The notes beneath the pieces are model-generated. The model saw only the letters and a program-made list of their open reading frames with translations, ran no database searches and was not told the origin of the DNA. A stretch of DNA of 64,000 nt from Bactericera cockerelli (lineage: Eukaryota > Arthropoda > Insecta > Hemiptera > Triozidae): assembly GCA_024516035.1 (NCBI GenBank), contig CM044963.1, forward strand, positions 20,142,703 to 20,206,702, given 5' to 3'. Made by a program: the position numbers and the translations under genes. Numbering within the stretch: the first letter of the stretch is position 1; each line of letters starts with the position of its first letter. Of the stretch, positions 45,875 through 58,843 are shown piece by piece.

Positions 45875-47400
45875 AAGGTCAAATAAATCCTTCGCAACAG
45901 GTAGATGTGTTATTATTGTGACAAATGTGACATAACCGGAGTCAGCCGTTTCATAATTCTTATATCATCGGAAATGTCCAATAACTTCGCACTTTTACAT
46001 TTTGCAACAGTGTATATCGGGTCTTGATTTTCACGCTTACAGGGTGCAGTCATCGGTTGAAGTAATTACTTACCTCAATTGATGAGCGTGATGATAGCGA
46101 TTCTATGATTCTCATATCGGGAAGATTACGAAGTATCGCCCGGTAGAGACAATCTACACTTGTCTTTATCCGGAACTATCTGATCTGCCGTAAATCTAAA
46201 ATTAACTGATGAATTAAAGATAGCAATTCTTTCTGTATGGGGAAGAGCGAAGAAATTCATATTTGCTAATTTGCACGAGATGGGGAAGAGGAAGTTATGA
46301 ATTTTCGCGAGAAATTCTCAGCATAATTACATAAAAGAGTAGATAACTCTACCGAGGGGATATAGGCGACTTTGTAGAGTTTAAGGTCTGAAGGAATGCC
46401 TCTACAGTAAACACCGGTATAGACAAGGGTAGAGAGAAAGTAAAAGACTCATTTACAAGAAGAGAGATAGGAACAGGAATAGAACGACAACGAAATTACA
46501 AGAGGATAAATCAAGAAGAGGTACAAGGAAAGAGAAAACTTTGAAAAAGAATAAAGAGGTATTTTCAAACGATGTTCAAACACAGAAAAGTACATACAAA
46601 CATTGAGAGCATTCATAAAATGAAGTTATCCAATTCCAAATATGATAGATAAACATTGGTTAGGATATTACCCAAGAGATGAAAATTGAAGGGGTTTTAT
46701 GCTGCGGTGGAAATGTTGAATCACTGGAATACGTTCATTTTCAATCGAGTTGTTCTGTGATCATGTTTTATTTTCATAATGTTCCTTTTCAAGCAGGCTG
46801 GAAGACAGGTAAATATCTATGGTTTACATAAAAAAAATCACTTTAGTGAACCTACCTCACAGACGGCTGCACTATGACGTGCATTTATGATGGTAACTTC
46901 GCAATGAATACGTATGAGTCTTATAAAGATTCCAGACAGGCAAATGAGTTGTTAGCATGTTTGTCACAAACCCACGATTTTGATCCCTGATTGCAAAGGA
47001 AGAGCAATCCCGATATATTGGGATCTAGGATTTATTATTATTTTTTGGCAGATCAGATAGGTCCGGAAAGAGACAAGTGTAGGTTGTCTCTAACGGGCGA
47101 TGCTTCGTAATCTTCCCGATAAATCGGAAATCATAGAATCGCTATCATCACGCTCATCAAATGAGGTAAGTAATTACTTCAACCGATGACTGCAACAGTA
47201 AATTGTGAAAATCCAGATGCGGTATTTAACGTTGCAAAATGTAAAAGTGAGAATTTCAATATGGAGCATTCCCGATGACATAAGAATTATAAAACCCCTG
47301 AGTCGCTTATGTAATAGGCAATGTGTTACAAGGGTCCACGTCTACACCTACCTGAACTTAATGATAATATTTGACCTTTCATGGAATAATGGTTCAGTTA
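45875..47400. mobile_element. Foldback element, arms about 320 bp, loop about 840 bp
   Basis: The left arm (about 45,875-46,195) and right arm (about 47,042-47,400) are inverted imperfect copies, sharing 'gaagtaattacttacctca', 'gatgagcgtgatgatagcga', 'gacaatctacacttgtct' and 'aaggtcaaata' in mirror order. The intervening DNA shows no transposase. It looks like a non-autonomous element with long terminal inverted repeats. Exact ends and target duplication are not resolved. Confidence 0.7.
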
Positions 47401-48607
47401 TTCTAAGGTTTGTATGGTGTCAGAATAGGGTAAATAAACCCCGAACATTATTCCTGACGCATTTATAACTAACGATCTCCAGGTAAGGGGTACTTGTTAT
47501 TTATTGAGATCTGTAAGTACTAAAATATAGGTATTGCAGAACGATGAGATCCTGCGTATTATTTTTGTGTTCAATTGAATTTTGAAGTTGTTTGTTATCC
47601 TCTCTATCAAGAAATTGATTGAATTCAACCTCTGCATCAAGAGTTGAAAGTTTATCGTTGGTTTCTTATTTATTTATGCTTTTCTTGACCTCCCTTCCCC
47701 CCGTTTCAGTTCTTACAATCTTACTCTCCTTTTGCTTCTCTATCCTCCTCCTCGTCACTTTCATCGATTCCTGCTCCATTTCCGACTTTCCAACTCTGCA
47801 CTTTCTCTTTCGCCACTTTCCTTCTACTTCATTCTCTTTCTCTAGTTAAGGCATTTCTACCTTATTTCCTAACTTCATCATTCCCCCTCTTTATCAAGTT
47901 ATTCCTCGTTTCCTCATTTTCCGGTCTCCTGACTTTCTCTTTCTCTCCCCTGGTGTCTTTGTTACCTTCATCAATTTTATTTGTTTCATGTCCCTAGTGA
48001 TTTTCAAACGCTGGAAATTTTTTCTCAACAATCGAAAAACGATGGCAAAAGAGCCTGTCGTAATTTCCTCGTCTCCTTTCATTCCTCTCTTTCTTTCTGT
48101 CCCTCTTTCTCCAATATGTCTGAAATCTTTTCACCTCTTCATTTTCTTATTTTTTAATACTTCTTTTGCACTCTACCTCCTTCCAGTTTTAATCGTTACC
48201 CTTTTTTACCTTCTTACTTGGGTAGAGTCACTCCGTTGACTCCGTATCACTCTTTATTCCTTTCATCCACATTTCTGTACCCTGTACCCCTCCAATTTTT
48301 CATCGCTCATATACATACGCCCACCTTATAATCTCTCTCTATCTCTCTCTCGTAAAATTTCCGTCTCTTCTTCTTCAATTTTCCTCAAGGTATGTTTGAT
48401 TTTGAATATAAAATTAAATAACCTCATTAGCAGGCAGGTAAGAATTCAACAACCGCCCACTGAAACCTCCAGGCAGAAAACGATAGGAAGGTAATCTCTC
48501 TCTCTCTCTCTTTCTTTCCCAAGGCGAAAAAATTGAGTGGGGAGAAAAAGTCATGACTAATATTTGCCTCCCGCTTCTTCTGGTAAAGGAGTTATAAGTT
48601 AAGTTAA
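47401..48607. other. Gene-free CT-rich stretch
   Basis: From 47,600 to 48,390 the plus strand is strongly CT-rich, with short decayed (TC)n runs. The open frames on both strands are compositional. Confidence 0.65.
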
Positions 48608-48752
48608 GTTATCATATTTGTGTTAATCGCTTTCGTGATATCACAACTACTCCAGCTCGCTTTACTAAATCTACGCTGAAACCAGGACTTGAATCACCGA
48701 CCTCCAGGTTACAAGTCCGCCGCCTCATCGATCATGCTACTGAAGTCGGTCT
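48608..48752 (-). mobile_element. SINE family B, full length
   Basis: On the minus strand the head reads 'ccgacttcagtagcatgatc', 'gacttgtaacctggaggtcg' and 'gattcaagtcctggtttcag'. The body reads 'agtaaagcgagctggagtag', 'ttgtgatatcacgaaagcga' and 'ttaacacaaatatgataact'. It is the best reference copy of this family in the window. Confidence 0.85.
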
Positions 48753-50184
48753 TCCGGTAAAGGAAAAAACATGGAGGTGGAAAAAATAAAAGGTAAGAAA
48801 ATTCATGAACTAGATTTTCCTCGCTCTCCCTCTGGTTGAAGGAGCAGTAAGTAGGCAATATTTGGAACAACTTAAATCTCCTGGGATCGCAATTAAGGTG
48901 TTTATCAGCAGTGTTCCTTCTTCTTCTTTTACTCTTTATTCTTTGGAGGTTAGAAGTATAAGCAATTTCTTCTGTAGAGGTAATTTGTGAAAGTTTATAA
49001 GATTAGGCAGTTTTCTGCAGCGCTGGGACCTTTTATGAGGTGTTTCTTCCTAATCATCTTTGCTTTGCTATCGCCATCACCTTCCTCTCCACTTTTATGG
49101 GTTCTTTTTTTGTGGTTCGTCACATTTCCTGTCTTCTGCATTAGCTTCATTATTCTCGTCTCTTTTATTTGTTCATGTATCAGCAACGTGTACCTTTATG
49201 ATGTGTTTCTTCCAATTCTTCTTTGCTGTCCTCTATATCCTCTTGGTCTTCATTTCCAAATTAGTAAGTCCACTAGCTAAGTGACTTGGAGTTTTATCTG
49301 ATCTTGCACCTCTGTTCAATCTTCTATTTGGTCAATCTAAAGTTCGCATGTGGTCGGGCCATCACAACTCTCGCGAGGACTAATGAAATGATAGCCTACA
49401 CATCCGGACTTCACATTAAGAACTTTCAAACTGAACTCTTTTAGTCTATTTAGAAAAGTATCTACCTAAGCTAAGCTCTTTGAGTCCATTAAAACAACCT
49501 TATTTCTTATCTTACCTCTTCTTGTCCATCAAACTCTTATCTGACACGAAATTTTGGACAGTTGTTTTAGTAAATAAGTTTTAGTATTTCGTGTTGTTTA
49601 CTGTTGTTAGGTTTGCGACTGTTAGTTTCCCTGTCATTGCTTTTGGAAAAGTTGACATTTTTTGTTTTTGGTATTTTATGTATTAGCTAAAGTAAAGAAC
49701 ATATTAGCAGGGGTTTTTAAACCATGGATTGCCTGTCTTCCGCTGGTACTATATTTGAAGTTTTACGCTTTAATGTATAGTTTGTTAACATATACGTACG
49801 TATAAACTATACAGTACATAGTACTTTCATATATAAACATGACTTATTTGAAAAATATATTTATCTCTCTTGCCTTTATCCCATATAAGCTTATAATATG
49901 AGTTAATTAAAAAAATGTTAAATCATTTTTGTAATTATTACAAAGTCACGCGCACCTTAAAACTTTTTTTATGATTCATATGAGCTTATTTTGCTATTGG
50001 GGTCTGCATTGTTCAACCTCATGGTTGAGGTTGGTTGAAAAATAATGATGATACAAAATAAAGCACTGCTTTTACGAAGATTTACCACATATCAAGGTGG
50101 TTCTGAAATCAGGTGGTAGAATAATTTTCTAGAAAAAAGAAAAAGAGTAGACTGAAATCAGTCTACTCTTCTAGGACTAATGGT
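48753..50184. other. Gene-free, nothing recognised
   Basis: Mixed AT-rich and mildly CT-rich sequence. The frames at 48,987-49,284 are composition-driven and lack splice signals. Confidence 0.55.
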
Positions 50185-50373
50185 AATAATAATAGTATTT
50201 AGTGGAAGGTAACCACTAGGCGTATTTTCTACCACCTAACCCTCAGAGTCTTATGTGGTCACAAACTCAAATTAACGAGGAAAAATTCATGCACTGGGTG
50301 AGATTTGAACCAACGGTTCCCTACGCCACCTGGATTATCAGACTAACACGTTAACCACTTGACCACCAGTGCA
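50185..50373 (-). mobile_element. SINE family A, near full length
   Basis: On the minus strand it has 'gtgcactggtggtcaagtgg', B box 'cgttggttcaaatc', 'gcatgaatttttcctcgtta', 'gaccacataagactctgagg' and 'taccttccactaaatact'. The central 'gctttgagcattaacctcg' word is missing, an internal deletion. Confidence 0.8.
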
Positions 50374-50931
50374 CGACTACCTTGATTGCCAGAACTTAAA
50401 AGTTCTATGTATAGTTACCTGTATTATTCTAAAAATGTCTCCCTTTCTACTGTCAAAATTCAATTTGTGTGTGTTCGTTCTTCAATGCAGTTTTGATGGT
50501 ATTGCTGGTGACAGTCATAATGTTATGGTTGATTGGATAGTGTGCTTGTTGATAATAATGGTGATGATATTGTGAGTTGTTGTGTTGAGTGCGTGACCAT
50601 GTGCGTGTTAGTCTGTGATTCCTTCAACAGTTTTGCTTTTTCCCTCGCCTTTCTCTTCTTTGTTATAATATTCTCCCTTCTCTTTCTTAACTTGCTCATC
50701 TATTGCCCCTTCATATCTAGGGATAATATTAATGAGATTCATGTTTTTCGTGCGGTTCCTCCTTCTTCTTTGTCCTCTATCTCCTTTTTCTTTTCCATTG
50801 CTTCCTTCTCCCCCTTTTCTTCCTATTTTCCTCTCTTGTCCCACCACTGTCGGTTTCCTATTCATTCGCGTAGTTTTTAGGAAGCAGGAACAGGAGGGAG
50901 AAACTAGAGAAAACGGAGTCCAGTTTGTTTT

Positions 50932-50972
<41 letters not shown>

Positions 50973-52141
50973 TATGAGGGAACTGGAATGTTGAATGAAA
51001 AATAAACATATTAAGGGCATTTTCATGGGGTCTTATTCGTTTTTCTTATATTTCTTCTTCCTCTTTTTTTCATTTCCCGAATGCTTCAACATCAGTGGTG
51101 TAGTTTCGAAGTGATGCAAATTTTGCATACCCAAGTACCTTCAATAGATCTAACTATTTTATTATTTTTTAAATCAACAAGATGATAATATTTATAAGTA
51201 AAAAATCCCTTCATCTGGACAGTATCTGGTGGTGAGCCAAGGATGCTGGCAGCATTGCCCCTCTGTATGTTCAATCGATTGAATTAGATTGGAACCCATT
51301 TACCATGGCACCGATTGCTACTCTGTGATAATAAAATTTTCAAATACAAAATATACATTCCATAGTCAGTAAAGTGGTTAAGACTCTGGTATGGTTCGGA
51401 TCCTATTCCATGCATGTATTTCTTCGTATGTGTATGACCATGACCACATAACAATAGTACCAACTGCTGGATTAAAGGGACTCTCTAGTCCTATTTGACC
51501 AGTATAAATAAAAGGCGACTTATAAAAATTAATTTTAAGATAAGCCAAACTGTCCCTTAAGTCAGGCTATAGTGCACTGTGACTAGTTAAAACTGCAACT
51601 GACCGACTCTGTCTTTACTTAAGTTTGATAATTTTACTATCATTCATTATTAAACTAAAGAAAAACTGCTGTGGTACACACTGTTACAATAGTATCGAAT
51701 TTCAGTCATGTGATTGGCTGTTACCATGGTAATAACAACACTATAGTAACAACAGCTGCTGTGGTGGACACTGTTACAATAGTATCTGATTTCAGTCATG
51801 TGATTGTCTGTTACCATGGTAACAACAACAGTATAGTAACAACAGCTGCTAGGTGGACACTGTTACTATAGTATCTGATTTCAGTTCTGTGATTTGCAGT
51901 CTTCGCTTTAGCATCGCTTCGTTCACTACTTCGGATCTGAGAGTCGCCACTGGTCACAGGAAGGAATGGGCCTCACGTACTGCTCCTGCAGCGCTTTCTT
52001 TTATTTTCCATTCGTGTGCAGTGCAGGAGAGGAGGGGGAGGTGGGGGGAGGCAGTTTTCATCAATTATTTACAATCATTTTCCTGTCTTGAGGATTTTCC
52101 TCTTTTCCGATTTTTGATTTTAATTCCAACCCCCCTTTCCA

Positions 52142-52143
<2 letters not shown>
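50374..52143. other. Gene-free, several simple and tandem repeats
   Basis: A CT-rich tract at 50,630-50,860, (AG)n at 50,932-50,970, and a 90-bp tandem repeat with 2.6 copies at 51,666-51,880 ('gtgattg.ctgttaccatgg' in each). A GC-richer patch at 51,930-52,060 is without a convincing exon. A dispersed repeat at about 51,538-51,600 ('ttaagataagccaaactgtc') recurs at 53,742-53,830. Confidence 0.6.
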
Positions 52144-52196
<53 letters not shown>

Positions 52197-52222
52197 TTCT
52201 CTCTCTCTTTCTCTTTCTCTCC
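52144..52222. repeat. (TC)n microsatellite
   Basis: About 79 bases of TC with a few interruptions. Confidence 0.95.
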
Positions 52223-52425
52223 TTGTCTGTCTATGTCTCCCTATTTCAGCTTTCTTAATAAATTTGGAAGGGTTCCCTCAGTTCTCTGTGAATATGTGCA
52301 TTATACGATTACTTCTGTGGCAGTGATTTCTTTTCCTGCGACTGTTCTGCATCTTGTTTGTTTTATCCAGTTTGATGTTCTGAAATTTTTCTTTGACTTC
52401 TCTGGTTGTTTTGTACATTAGAATA

Positions 52426-52492
52426 GAATAACTCTTTATTGACAGTAATAATATTGACAAAGGGCGTCATTATTGCCTGAGGCAATCCCTGC
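52426..52492 (-). mobile_element. LINE-like 3' end, short
   Basis: On the minus strand it reads 'gattgcctcaggcaataatg', 'acgccctttgtcaat', then 'caataaagagttatt'. It is a reduced relative of the copies at 8,218 and 12,040. Confidence 0.45.
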
Positions 52493-52594
52493 CATCAAAC
52501 ACACATACGTCCAGCCGTGAAGGGTAGAAGAAGGAATAAATGATGAGTCGTTTATATACCAATTGAGAAAGATCTGTGAAATAACTAGTAAAAA

Positions 52595-52735
52595 AATGTT
52601 ATCATATTTTTTGTTAATCATTTTTACAACTAGTTAAACTAGCAACAAAAAATCTTTGCTAAACCCAGGACTTGAACCTCCGACCTCTAGGTTAAAAGTC
52701 CGCCGCTTTATCGATCACGCTTCTAAGGTGGGTTA
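52595..52735 (-). mobile_element. SINE family B
   Basis: On the minus strand the head reads 'agaagcgtgatcgataaagc', 'acttttaacctagaggtcgg' and 'aggttcaagtcctgg'. The body reads 'gtttaactagttgtaaaaat' and 'gattaacaaaaaatatgata'. A second body fragment of the same family stands at about 53,030-53,085 (+). Confidence 0.75.
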
Positions 52736-54181
52736 TCTGTGGAATATCTATTCGATATCTCAACAAACAAAAAATACATGGGTTGTTGGTGCACAGTTGC
52801 ACACTAACCAAATTTCTTGAGGCCTGTTGCAGAAAACTTGTGAGATCCTAATTGGGGGCTCATGGCGGTGAAGTTGTTAATGTGAATAGCTGGAGCTATT
52901 CAGATCAGAGGTCAAGTCCATGATTAAATGTGTCTATTAGCAGTTAGGATTCAGTAAAAATATCAAACACCCTTTTGTTTATTACCTAAAATCATTCAAA
53001 TTATTCAAAAAAGATTTAATGCTTTTTATTTCAGCGTAGATTTATTAATATCACGAAAGTGATTAACACAAATATGATAACTAACTAATAAGTTGAAATG
53101 AAAAGCTGGACAATTTGGTCATGCAGTTAAATGTACAGCCAACTAATAAAGTTCATATTGTATATGGAATTTGCCCCAGGAATAACAAATCAATCTTCTC
53201 ATCACGGATTACTTGCATACTTCATATTTCGTAAGGAAAAATTGAAGGGGCTTTTTATCGTTTGAATGGGATTTTTTTCTTCTCAAGACAAGATAATAAG
53301 TTGTGAGTCAGATTCTTAGCATAATTTGAGACCAATGTTGTCAATAAATAGCAAATTAATTTCCCTCGTACGATGAATTGCGATAATTTGGCAACATTTT
53401 TATTTTGCAGCATGGAATACAAAAGATTTGTTTCTTTGTAGACAACTAGACACAGATAAAAATCTTCTTATCTGTGAAGTGAGGCAGGATTTGAAGATTT
53501 GGAGGAAGACTGTATCTATTATTCATGACCAGCTTCTCAGGGGTTGAAAGTCTCCCCTATACAGTACGGCAGAGTGTATTGATGTGGAATGACAGGGGTG
53601 GTCAAAATTTGTTGAGTACACATTTTGCCAACTACTGTCCAGATGTGTAGATACCACACGATAGTACATAATTATAATACAAAGCTCTTTATATCTGACA
53701 AGAATGAGAATAATGGTAGAATTATAAAACAGGATTAAAGTTAAGATAAGCCAGACTGTCCCTCAATTCGGGCTATAGTGCGCTGTCATTGGTTGAAACT
53801 CCGACTTGAGGGCGTGTCTGGCTTAGCTTAATTTTATTTCATAATTTGGTCCCTAAAAGTCCCTTTACTCTCACAGTTTAAAAGAAGTCTCATTTATTAT
53901 TGTGTAAAGCTAACTGTCTGTAACAGACTCCAAAACCAAGATAAATTGAATAAAGCCCGAATTATGAAACAGGATTAGATTAAATCTAAGAGTAGATACC
54001 GCATACAATTGACCCGCACGCGTGCAGTGAGGTCCATGATATCCACAGCTGTCTCTTCCATGTTGAGTTTCTCGAGTGTCCACTGGGTTCATCGGTTGAT
54101 TAGCCACGCTTATTGTATTATTCATACCAGCCCACCGATAGGTAGCCATCAGTTCTCTCTCTCTCTCTCTCTCTCCTCTCC

Positions 54182-54237
<56 letters not shown>

Positions 54238-54264
54238 TTCTCTCTCTCTCTCTTCTCTCTCTAT

Positions 54265-54314
<50 letters not shown>

Positions 54315-54845
54315 CCTCCCCTCCCTATCACTATTTCTTTAACTCTCTATCACTCTCTCTCTCTCTCTCTGATGTATCAAGTGACTAAGACACATGCGCT
54401 ACATCACTGAGTCAGGTTAGCCACAGTGACTAGATTCACTAGGTAACAGATAAAGGGAACTGTTTTTATCATAGTCATCATTATTATATATGTATGTATT
54501 GTTTTTTTTGTGGTGATGCACAAGGCCTCTTCACATTTTTTGTGGGTAGCGCAGCATTACTAAGAGCCTCCTTTACATTTCGAATTATTCTATGACATTC
54601 ATTTCTTTTTACTCTGGTAATGCCGCCACTGGTCGTTACTCATACAAGTAACTACTCATTTTTCCTCACGAGGTATGAGTGGACCTCGAATATATTTATG
54701 TCAATCACGATGTATTGTGATATAATTACTTCCGAAAAGTTTCTAATATTAAAAATCGGAAATATTTAAAAAAAAAAAAAAAAAAATCTTAACGGCATTT
54801 GAACTAGAATTAGAAATTAGAAATAGTATACTAAGTAAAAATCCT
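52736..54845. other. Gene-free, dominated by repeats
   Basis: It contains the second copy of the 'gataagccagactgtccctc' repeat (53,742-53,830), a 218-base (TC)n tract at 54,154-54,371 and a palindromic-repeat copy at 54,723-54,765 followed by poly(A). The Ser/Leu frame over the TC tract is not a gene. Confidence 0.65.
54154..54371. repeat. Long interrupted (TC)n microsatellite
   Basis: About 218 bases of TC repeats with CCTC and ATC interruptions. It is the longest simple repeat in the window. Confidence 0.95.
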
Positions 54846-54930
54846 CAAAATGGTTTTGCTGAACCTGGGACTCGAACCACCGAGTCCACCCCCTTATCGA
54901 TCGAGCTACTGAACTTGGTACCGATTATAA
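54846..54930 (-). mobile_element. SINE family B head
   Basis: On the minus strand it reads 'caagttcagtagctcgatcg' and 'tcggtggttcgagtcccagg', followed by a short remnant of body. Confidence 0.65.
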
Positions 54931-54942
54931 AAAATATAATAA

Positions 54943-55160
54943 TAACACTATTTAGTGGAAGGTGACTAGTAACCACAAGGCGAGGTTAACGCTCAAAGCA
55001 TTTTCTACCACCTAAACCTGAGAGTCTTATTGTTATGTGGTCACAAACTCAAACACAAATGACGAAAAATGCATGCACTGGGTGGTATTCGAACTACTGG
55101 ATCCTTACGCTACCTAGATTATCAGACTAGCGCGTTAACCACTTGACTGCCAGTGCACGT
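54943..55160 (-). mobile_element. SINE family A, near full length
   Basis: On the minus strand it has 'gtgcactggcagtcaagtgg', B box 'agtagttcgaatacc', 'gaccacataacaataagact', 'tgagcgttaaccttgtggtt' and 'caccttccactaaata', with a short internal duplication near the 3' end. It ends about 210 bases before the left tip of element 2. Confidence 0.85.
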
Positions 55161-55499
55161 TTTCGTGATTCGTGCACTGATAGAAAGAACTGCGTCGGTT
55201 CATTGCACCTTACGACCGTATTACCATCATAACCAATGCACCGCTATCTGCTTTCGTAAATCATGAGATCAAGACATTAGGCCGTACTGTCAACTTTGAT
55301 ATAAGGCTTTGTCATCTGAGATACTTAGATTAGAATTTGTTGGATTAATGGGACTTGTAAGTCCCATGGGAACACGCTGAAAAAAATTAGCCAAATTCTG
55401 CATGTCAGCATGCAGAATTCTTCATAATATATGGATCTGCACATTCTGCCTGACTGTTTTTTTTCATTTTTTTCATAAATGCGTTTTCATGAATTCATG

Positions 55500-56150
55500 C
55501 TATCTCTGACGTCATCAATATTGATGACGTCATCAATCTTATGCATACAAGGATGCATAGACTATGCAAACTCTGCCTAAATGTCACACAGACTGTATGA
55601 AACTTCTGCATATTTTATGCATCCCATTCATACATAATTAGCGTGGTGCATTTTCGTTTATGCATATTTCTGCATATTTTATGCATCCCTATCATGCATA
55701 ATTAGCGTGGTGCATTTTCGTTATGCATATTTCTGCATATTTTATGCATCCCTATCATGCATAATTAGCATGGTGCATTTTCGTTTATGCATATTTCTGC
55801 ATATTTTATGCATCCCTATCATGCATAATTAGCATGGTGCATTTTCGTTTATGCATATTTCTGCATATTTTATGCATCCCCTTTATACATAATTGGCATG
55901 AACGGTTTTTAGTTCATGCATATTAGCATGAATGTGTTTCCTATTCATCTATTTAGCATGAATGTTTTTCCTATTCATGCTTATTTAGCATGAGTGTTTC
56001 TTCCTATTCATGCTTATTTAGCATGAGTGTTTCTTCCTATTCATGCTTATTAAGCATGATTTTCTTCCTATTCATGCTTATTAAGCATGAATATTTCTTA
56101 CTATTCATGCTTATTAAGCATGAATATTCTTACTATTCATGCATATTTAA
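55500..56150. repeat. Element 2 left subterminal arrays
   Basis: First comes a palindromic 'gatgacgtcatcaat' pair near 55,510-55,540. Then five copies of a 63-64-bp unit start CTGCATATTTTATGCATCC at 55,606, 55,670, 55,733, 55,797 and 55,861. Last are seven or eight shorter units of about 30-35 bp with 'agcatga' and 'cctattcatgctta' (55,905-56,150). The recurrent GCAT/ATGC words differ from the AAATAGACC words of element 1, so each element seems to have its own site. Confidence 0.88.
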
Positions 56151-56261
56151 CCCACGAAACCTTCATCATGATACCCGATACTCACCTGGGATCTGTGACT
56201 TTAAAAGAAGAAGAATAATAACAGATAATAATTTTGATTAAACAAAATGAAGAGAGTAAGA

Positions 56262-56267
56262 TTTATT
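56262..56267 (-). promoter_or_regulatory. Poly(A) signal after the element 2 transposase
   Basis: AATAAA on the minus strand, about 130 bases past the transposase stop. Confidence 0.45.
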
Positions 56268-56399
56268 GAGCGAGCTTATAATATAGGTATATAAGTATGT
56301 AGAACAACAAATTTATGTAGAATAACAAATGATTACAAGTTACTTATGTAGAATAACAAATGATTACAAGTTACAAATGATTACAAGTTTAAGATGTAA

Positions 56400-58843
56400 T
56401 TAAGTTATTTTAGTGCGAAGTGTTACATACATTGAGCCATTAGATAAAACGGATAATGTGTTGGGTTTTTTTGAGAAAACCTCATCAAGTGTCAGGTACA
56501 CTTTTTCAATTGAATGTTTAACCTGATACGCTACATAATGAAAATCGAAGCCTAGATTTGTAAGCTGAGAACAAGATAAAAGAACGGCACTATTGGCTTT
56601 GTTGATGTAAATATCCTCTACCTGAACAAGCTGTGGCTCTATGTCAGAAAACAAGAGGTCAGCTATCAAAATACTTTTCTCATTGATTTTTTCACAATCG
56701 CTCACGACCCATTTAACAGAATAAATATCAGAGGGATAAATGTCGGGGAACACTTTTTTTAGGCTTTCAAATTTTCCCAAGTCTATTAATGTGGCTTTTC
56801 CACAATCTAGACCAGCAGGCTTACAGATGTTTAGGAAGAACCCGTGCATTGTTAACTGATGCCTCACGGCTACAGTTTTACAAATATTAATCCGACTACA
56901 AGCTGCTCGGGCTGCTATTTTTGACACTCTATGCTTTGCCTCAAATCGCATTGTCGAAACCCTTGCCAGTGGACCAAATTTTAAAAACATGGCGGGATAA
57001 TGGAGAAGAAAATGAAATTTTGGTTTCAGAGTATCATTAGTTACTTCTCTGTATAGTTCTAAGAAGTACTCAACAGAGTCTTTTAGCTGTACAACATCAG
57101 CAGGAGTTACTTTCTCAGTCATAATTCGGTCCAATACTTCACGTAACTGACGGTACAGTTCCCAGACTTTATCCTCTTCAGATATGTATTCACCCACTAG
57201 TAAAGCGAAATATCTTACAAAAACCATCATTTCTGAGCCCGTACATTTCAATTTAATTTTTGATGTGTCATCATCATGAATTATATTGACGGGTTTGTTT
57301 ATTTTATCAGGGCCGTAATCAAAGGAAAAGACAATACCCTTTAAAACGGACGTAGACACAGCTTTTACCGTTTTAACAATGTAATTTACAACAAAGGACA
57401 TAACATATTTACAACAGCCCTCAAGATAGTCATGTAAAATATCAACTGCCACATTTTCAAATAAATTAAAATGTTTTAGGTCTAAGAAAACACACTTTTC
57501 TTTTAAACCTGTCAACGATGTGTCATCCTGCTCTAAATGCATATCGTAAGATTCCATGTTTCGCAATAATGATTTATCTTCTACAACCATAGTACCTAGT
57601 CGAGCTCTGTCCGCAGAGCAAATGCGACAACAATAATTTGCAACAAAACTTTCTACAAACCCCAAAATTCCATTCAAACCCAGATTGTCACCTGTTAAGC
57701 AAACCACATGGAATTTTACGATACCATCAAAGTGACTATTTTTTAACTTAACCCCTAAAATACTTAAGCTATTAAGAGTGTCAATGATTTTCTGAAAAAC
57801 TGCCTTATTGCCAAACGCACGGCGATCATGTGCATGAAAAACTCCCAATATGAGAATATTAATCAACTTCGAACTCCACTTAGGAGGCAGGAAAGGTAAG
57901 CCTACATAAACTCCAGCTAACTTTTGCACACCTGCATGACTTGAGAGCGCATTGTTCGGCTCGTACTCGTCAAAGTACAGTGTTAGTGGTAAATGTAATT
58001 CATTATTCGAATTTTTGAAATTTTGGGATTTCCATGTCGAGCCATGGACAATATTTTTCAACAAGGTGGACGGGCATTCATTCAGGCTATTTAAATACTC
58101 AGAAATATCTTCAAAAATATAATCAATGGATAAGAAATTTTTCAACACTAAATCTATCGGTATGATTTGCATTGTACAAGGTACTTGACACATTTTTCCC
58201 TTGACAAGTTCTAGGCGTGAACCTATTGTAATTTCTTGAGAAGGTATGAAAGTACCACGTTTTTCAAAGGCTTGGAGTCTTTTATAGTCTGAATTGAAAT
58301 TAGTTACTTCACTAGTACCTAATCTCAGAAAATCTTGACACTCTCGGCAATTCTTAAATGTGAAATATTATGATGTACCAAAAAGTTAACTCCTTGTAAA
58401 ATACTCCCATTATAAATCAGCATGAATTGTTCAAAGTCAGACATAAAATTCTGAATAGATGAGCGAGGTATACCAGGATTTGTGTACAAAGAAGACACAA
58501 AACGAAGTATACCCTCTTGAATTTTTTTTTTTGTTTCACTCAGAATTAGTGTCAATTCTGCGTTTACAGCAAGGCTTATAGTGGTTCCAGGATCAAGACT
58601 AACAGAATCTAAATATCTAGCCTCTGGTACCATCGAACTTTCATCTAAGAAATGATGAACATGCTGACTTAATAAATGGCGACGTAACGAATTTGATGAG
58701 GAAAAATGCCTAAAGCAAAATTCTTGGCCACACGTATATTGTGCTATTACATTTCGTTTACGTGCAATACAAGATTGTTTAATGTGGTCTATCAGTTTAG
58801 GCACATTATCAAACTCTTTCTTACAATCATAACAAATGAACAT
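56400..58843 (-). pseudogene. CACTA/EnSpm-type (CMC) transposase of element 2, one frameshift
   Basis: It aligns along its whole length with the element 1 transposase. It starts MFICYDC, with zinc-finger-like motifs (CxxC with H and C, then CGQEFC with H-x4-H). It keeps the catalytic signatures YFDEYEPNNAL, GDNLGLNGILGFVESF, YCCRIC, VDILHDYLEG, PKFHFLLHY and MRFEAKHR. The frame breaks once near 58,356-58,366: the upstream frame stops after VKIF, while the next frame continues with the expected NCRECQDFL. One missing base explains it, and the total (2,444 nt plus one) would give 814 residues, close to element 1's 818. Every key motif lies after the break, apart from the zinc fingers. It could be a recently dead copy or a sequencing error. 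The ATG lies only 62 bases beyond the SAM gene stop. Confidence 0.85.

Noticed and set aside
54009..54410. 133-codon frame with a Ser/Leu repeat
   Set aside because: It reads through the (TC)n microsatellite.
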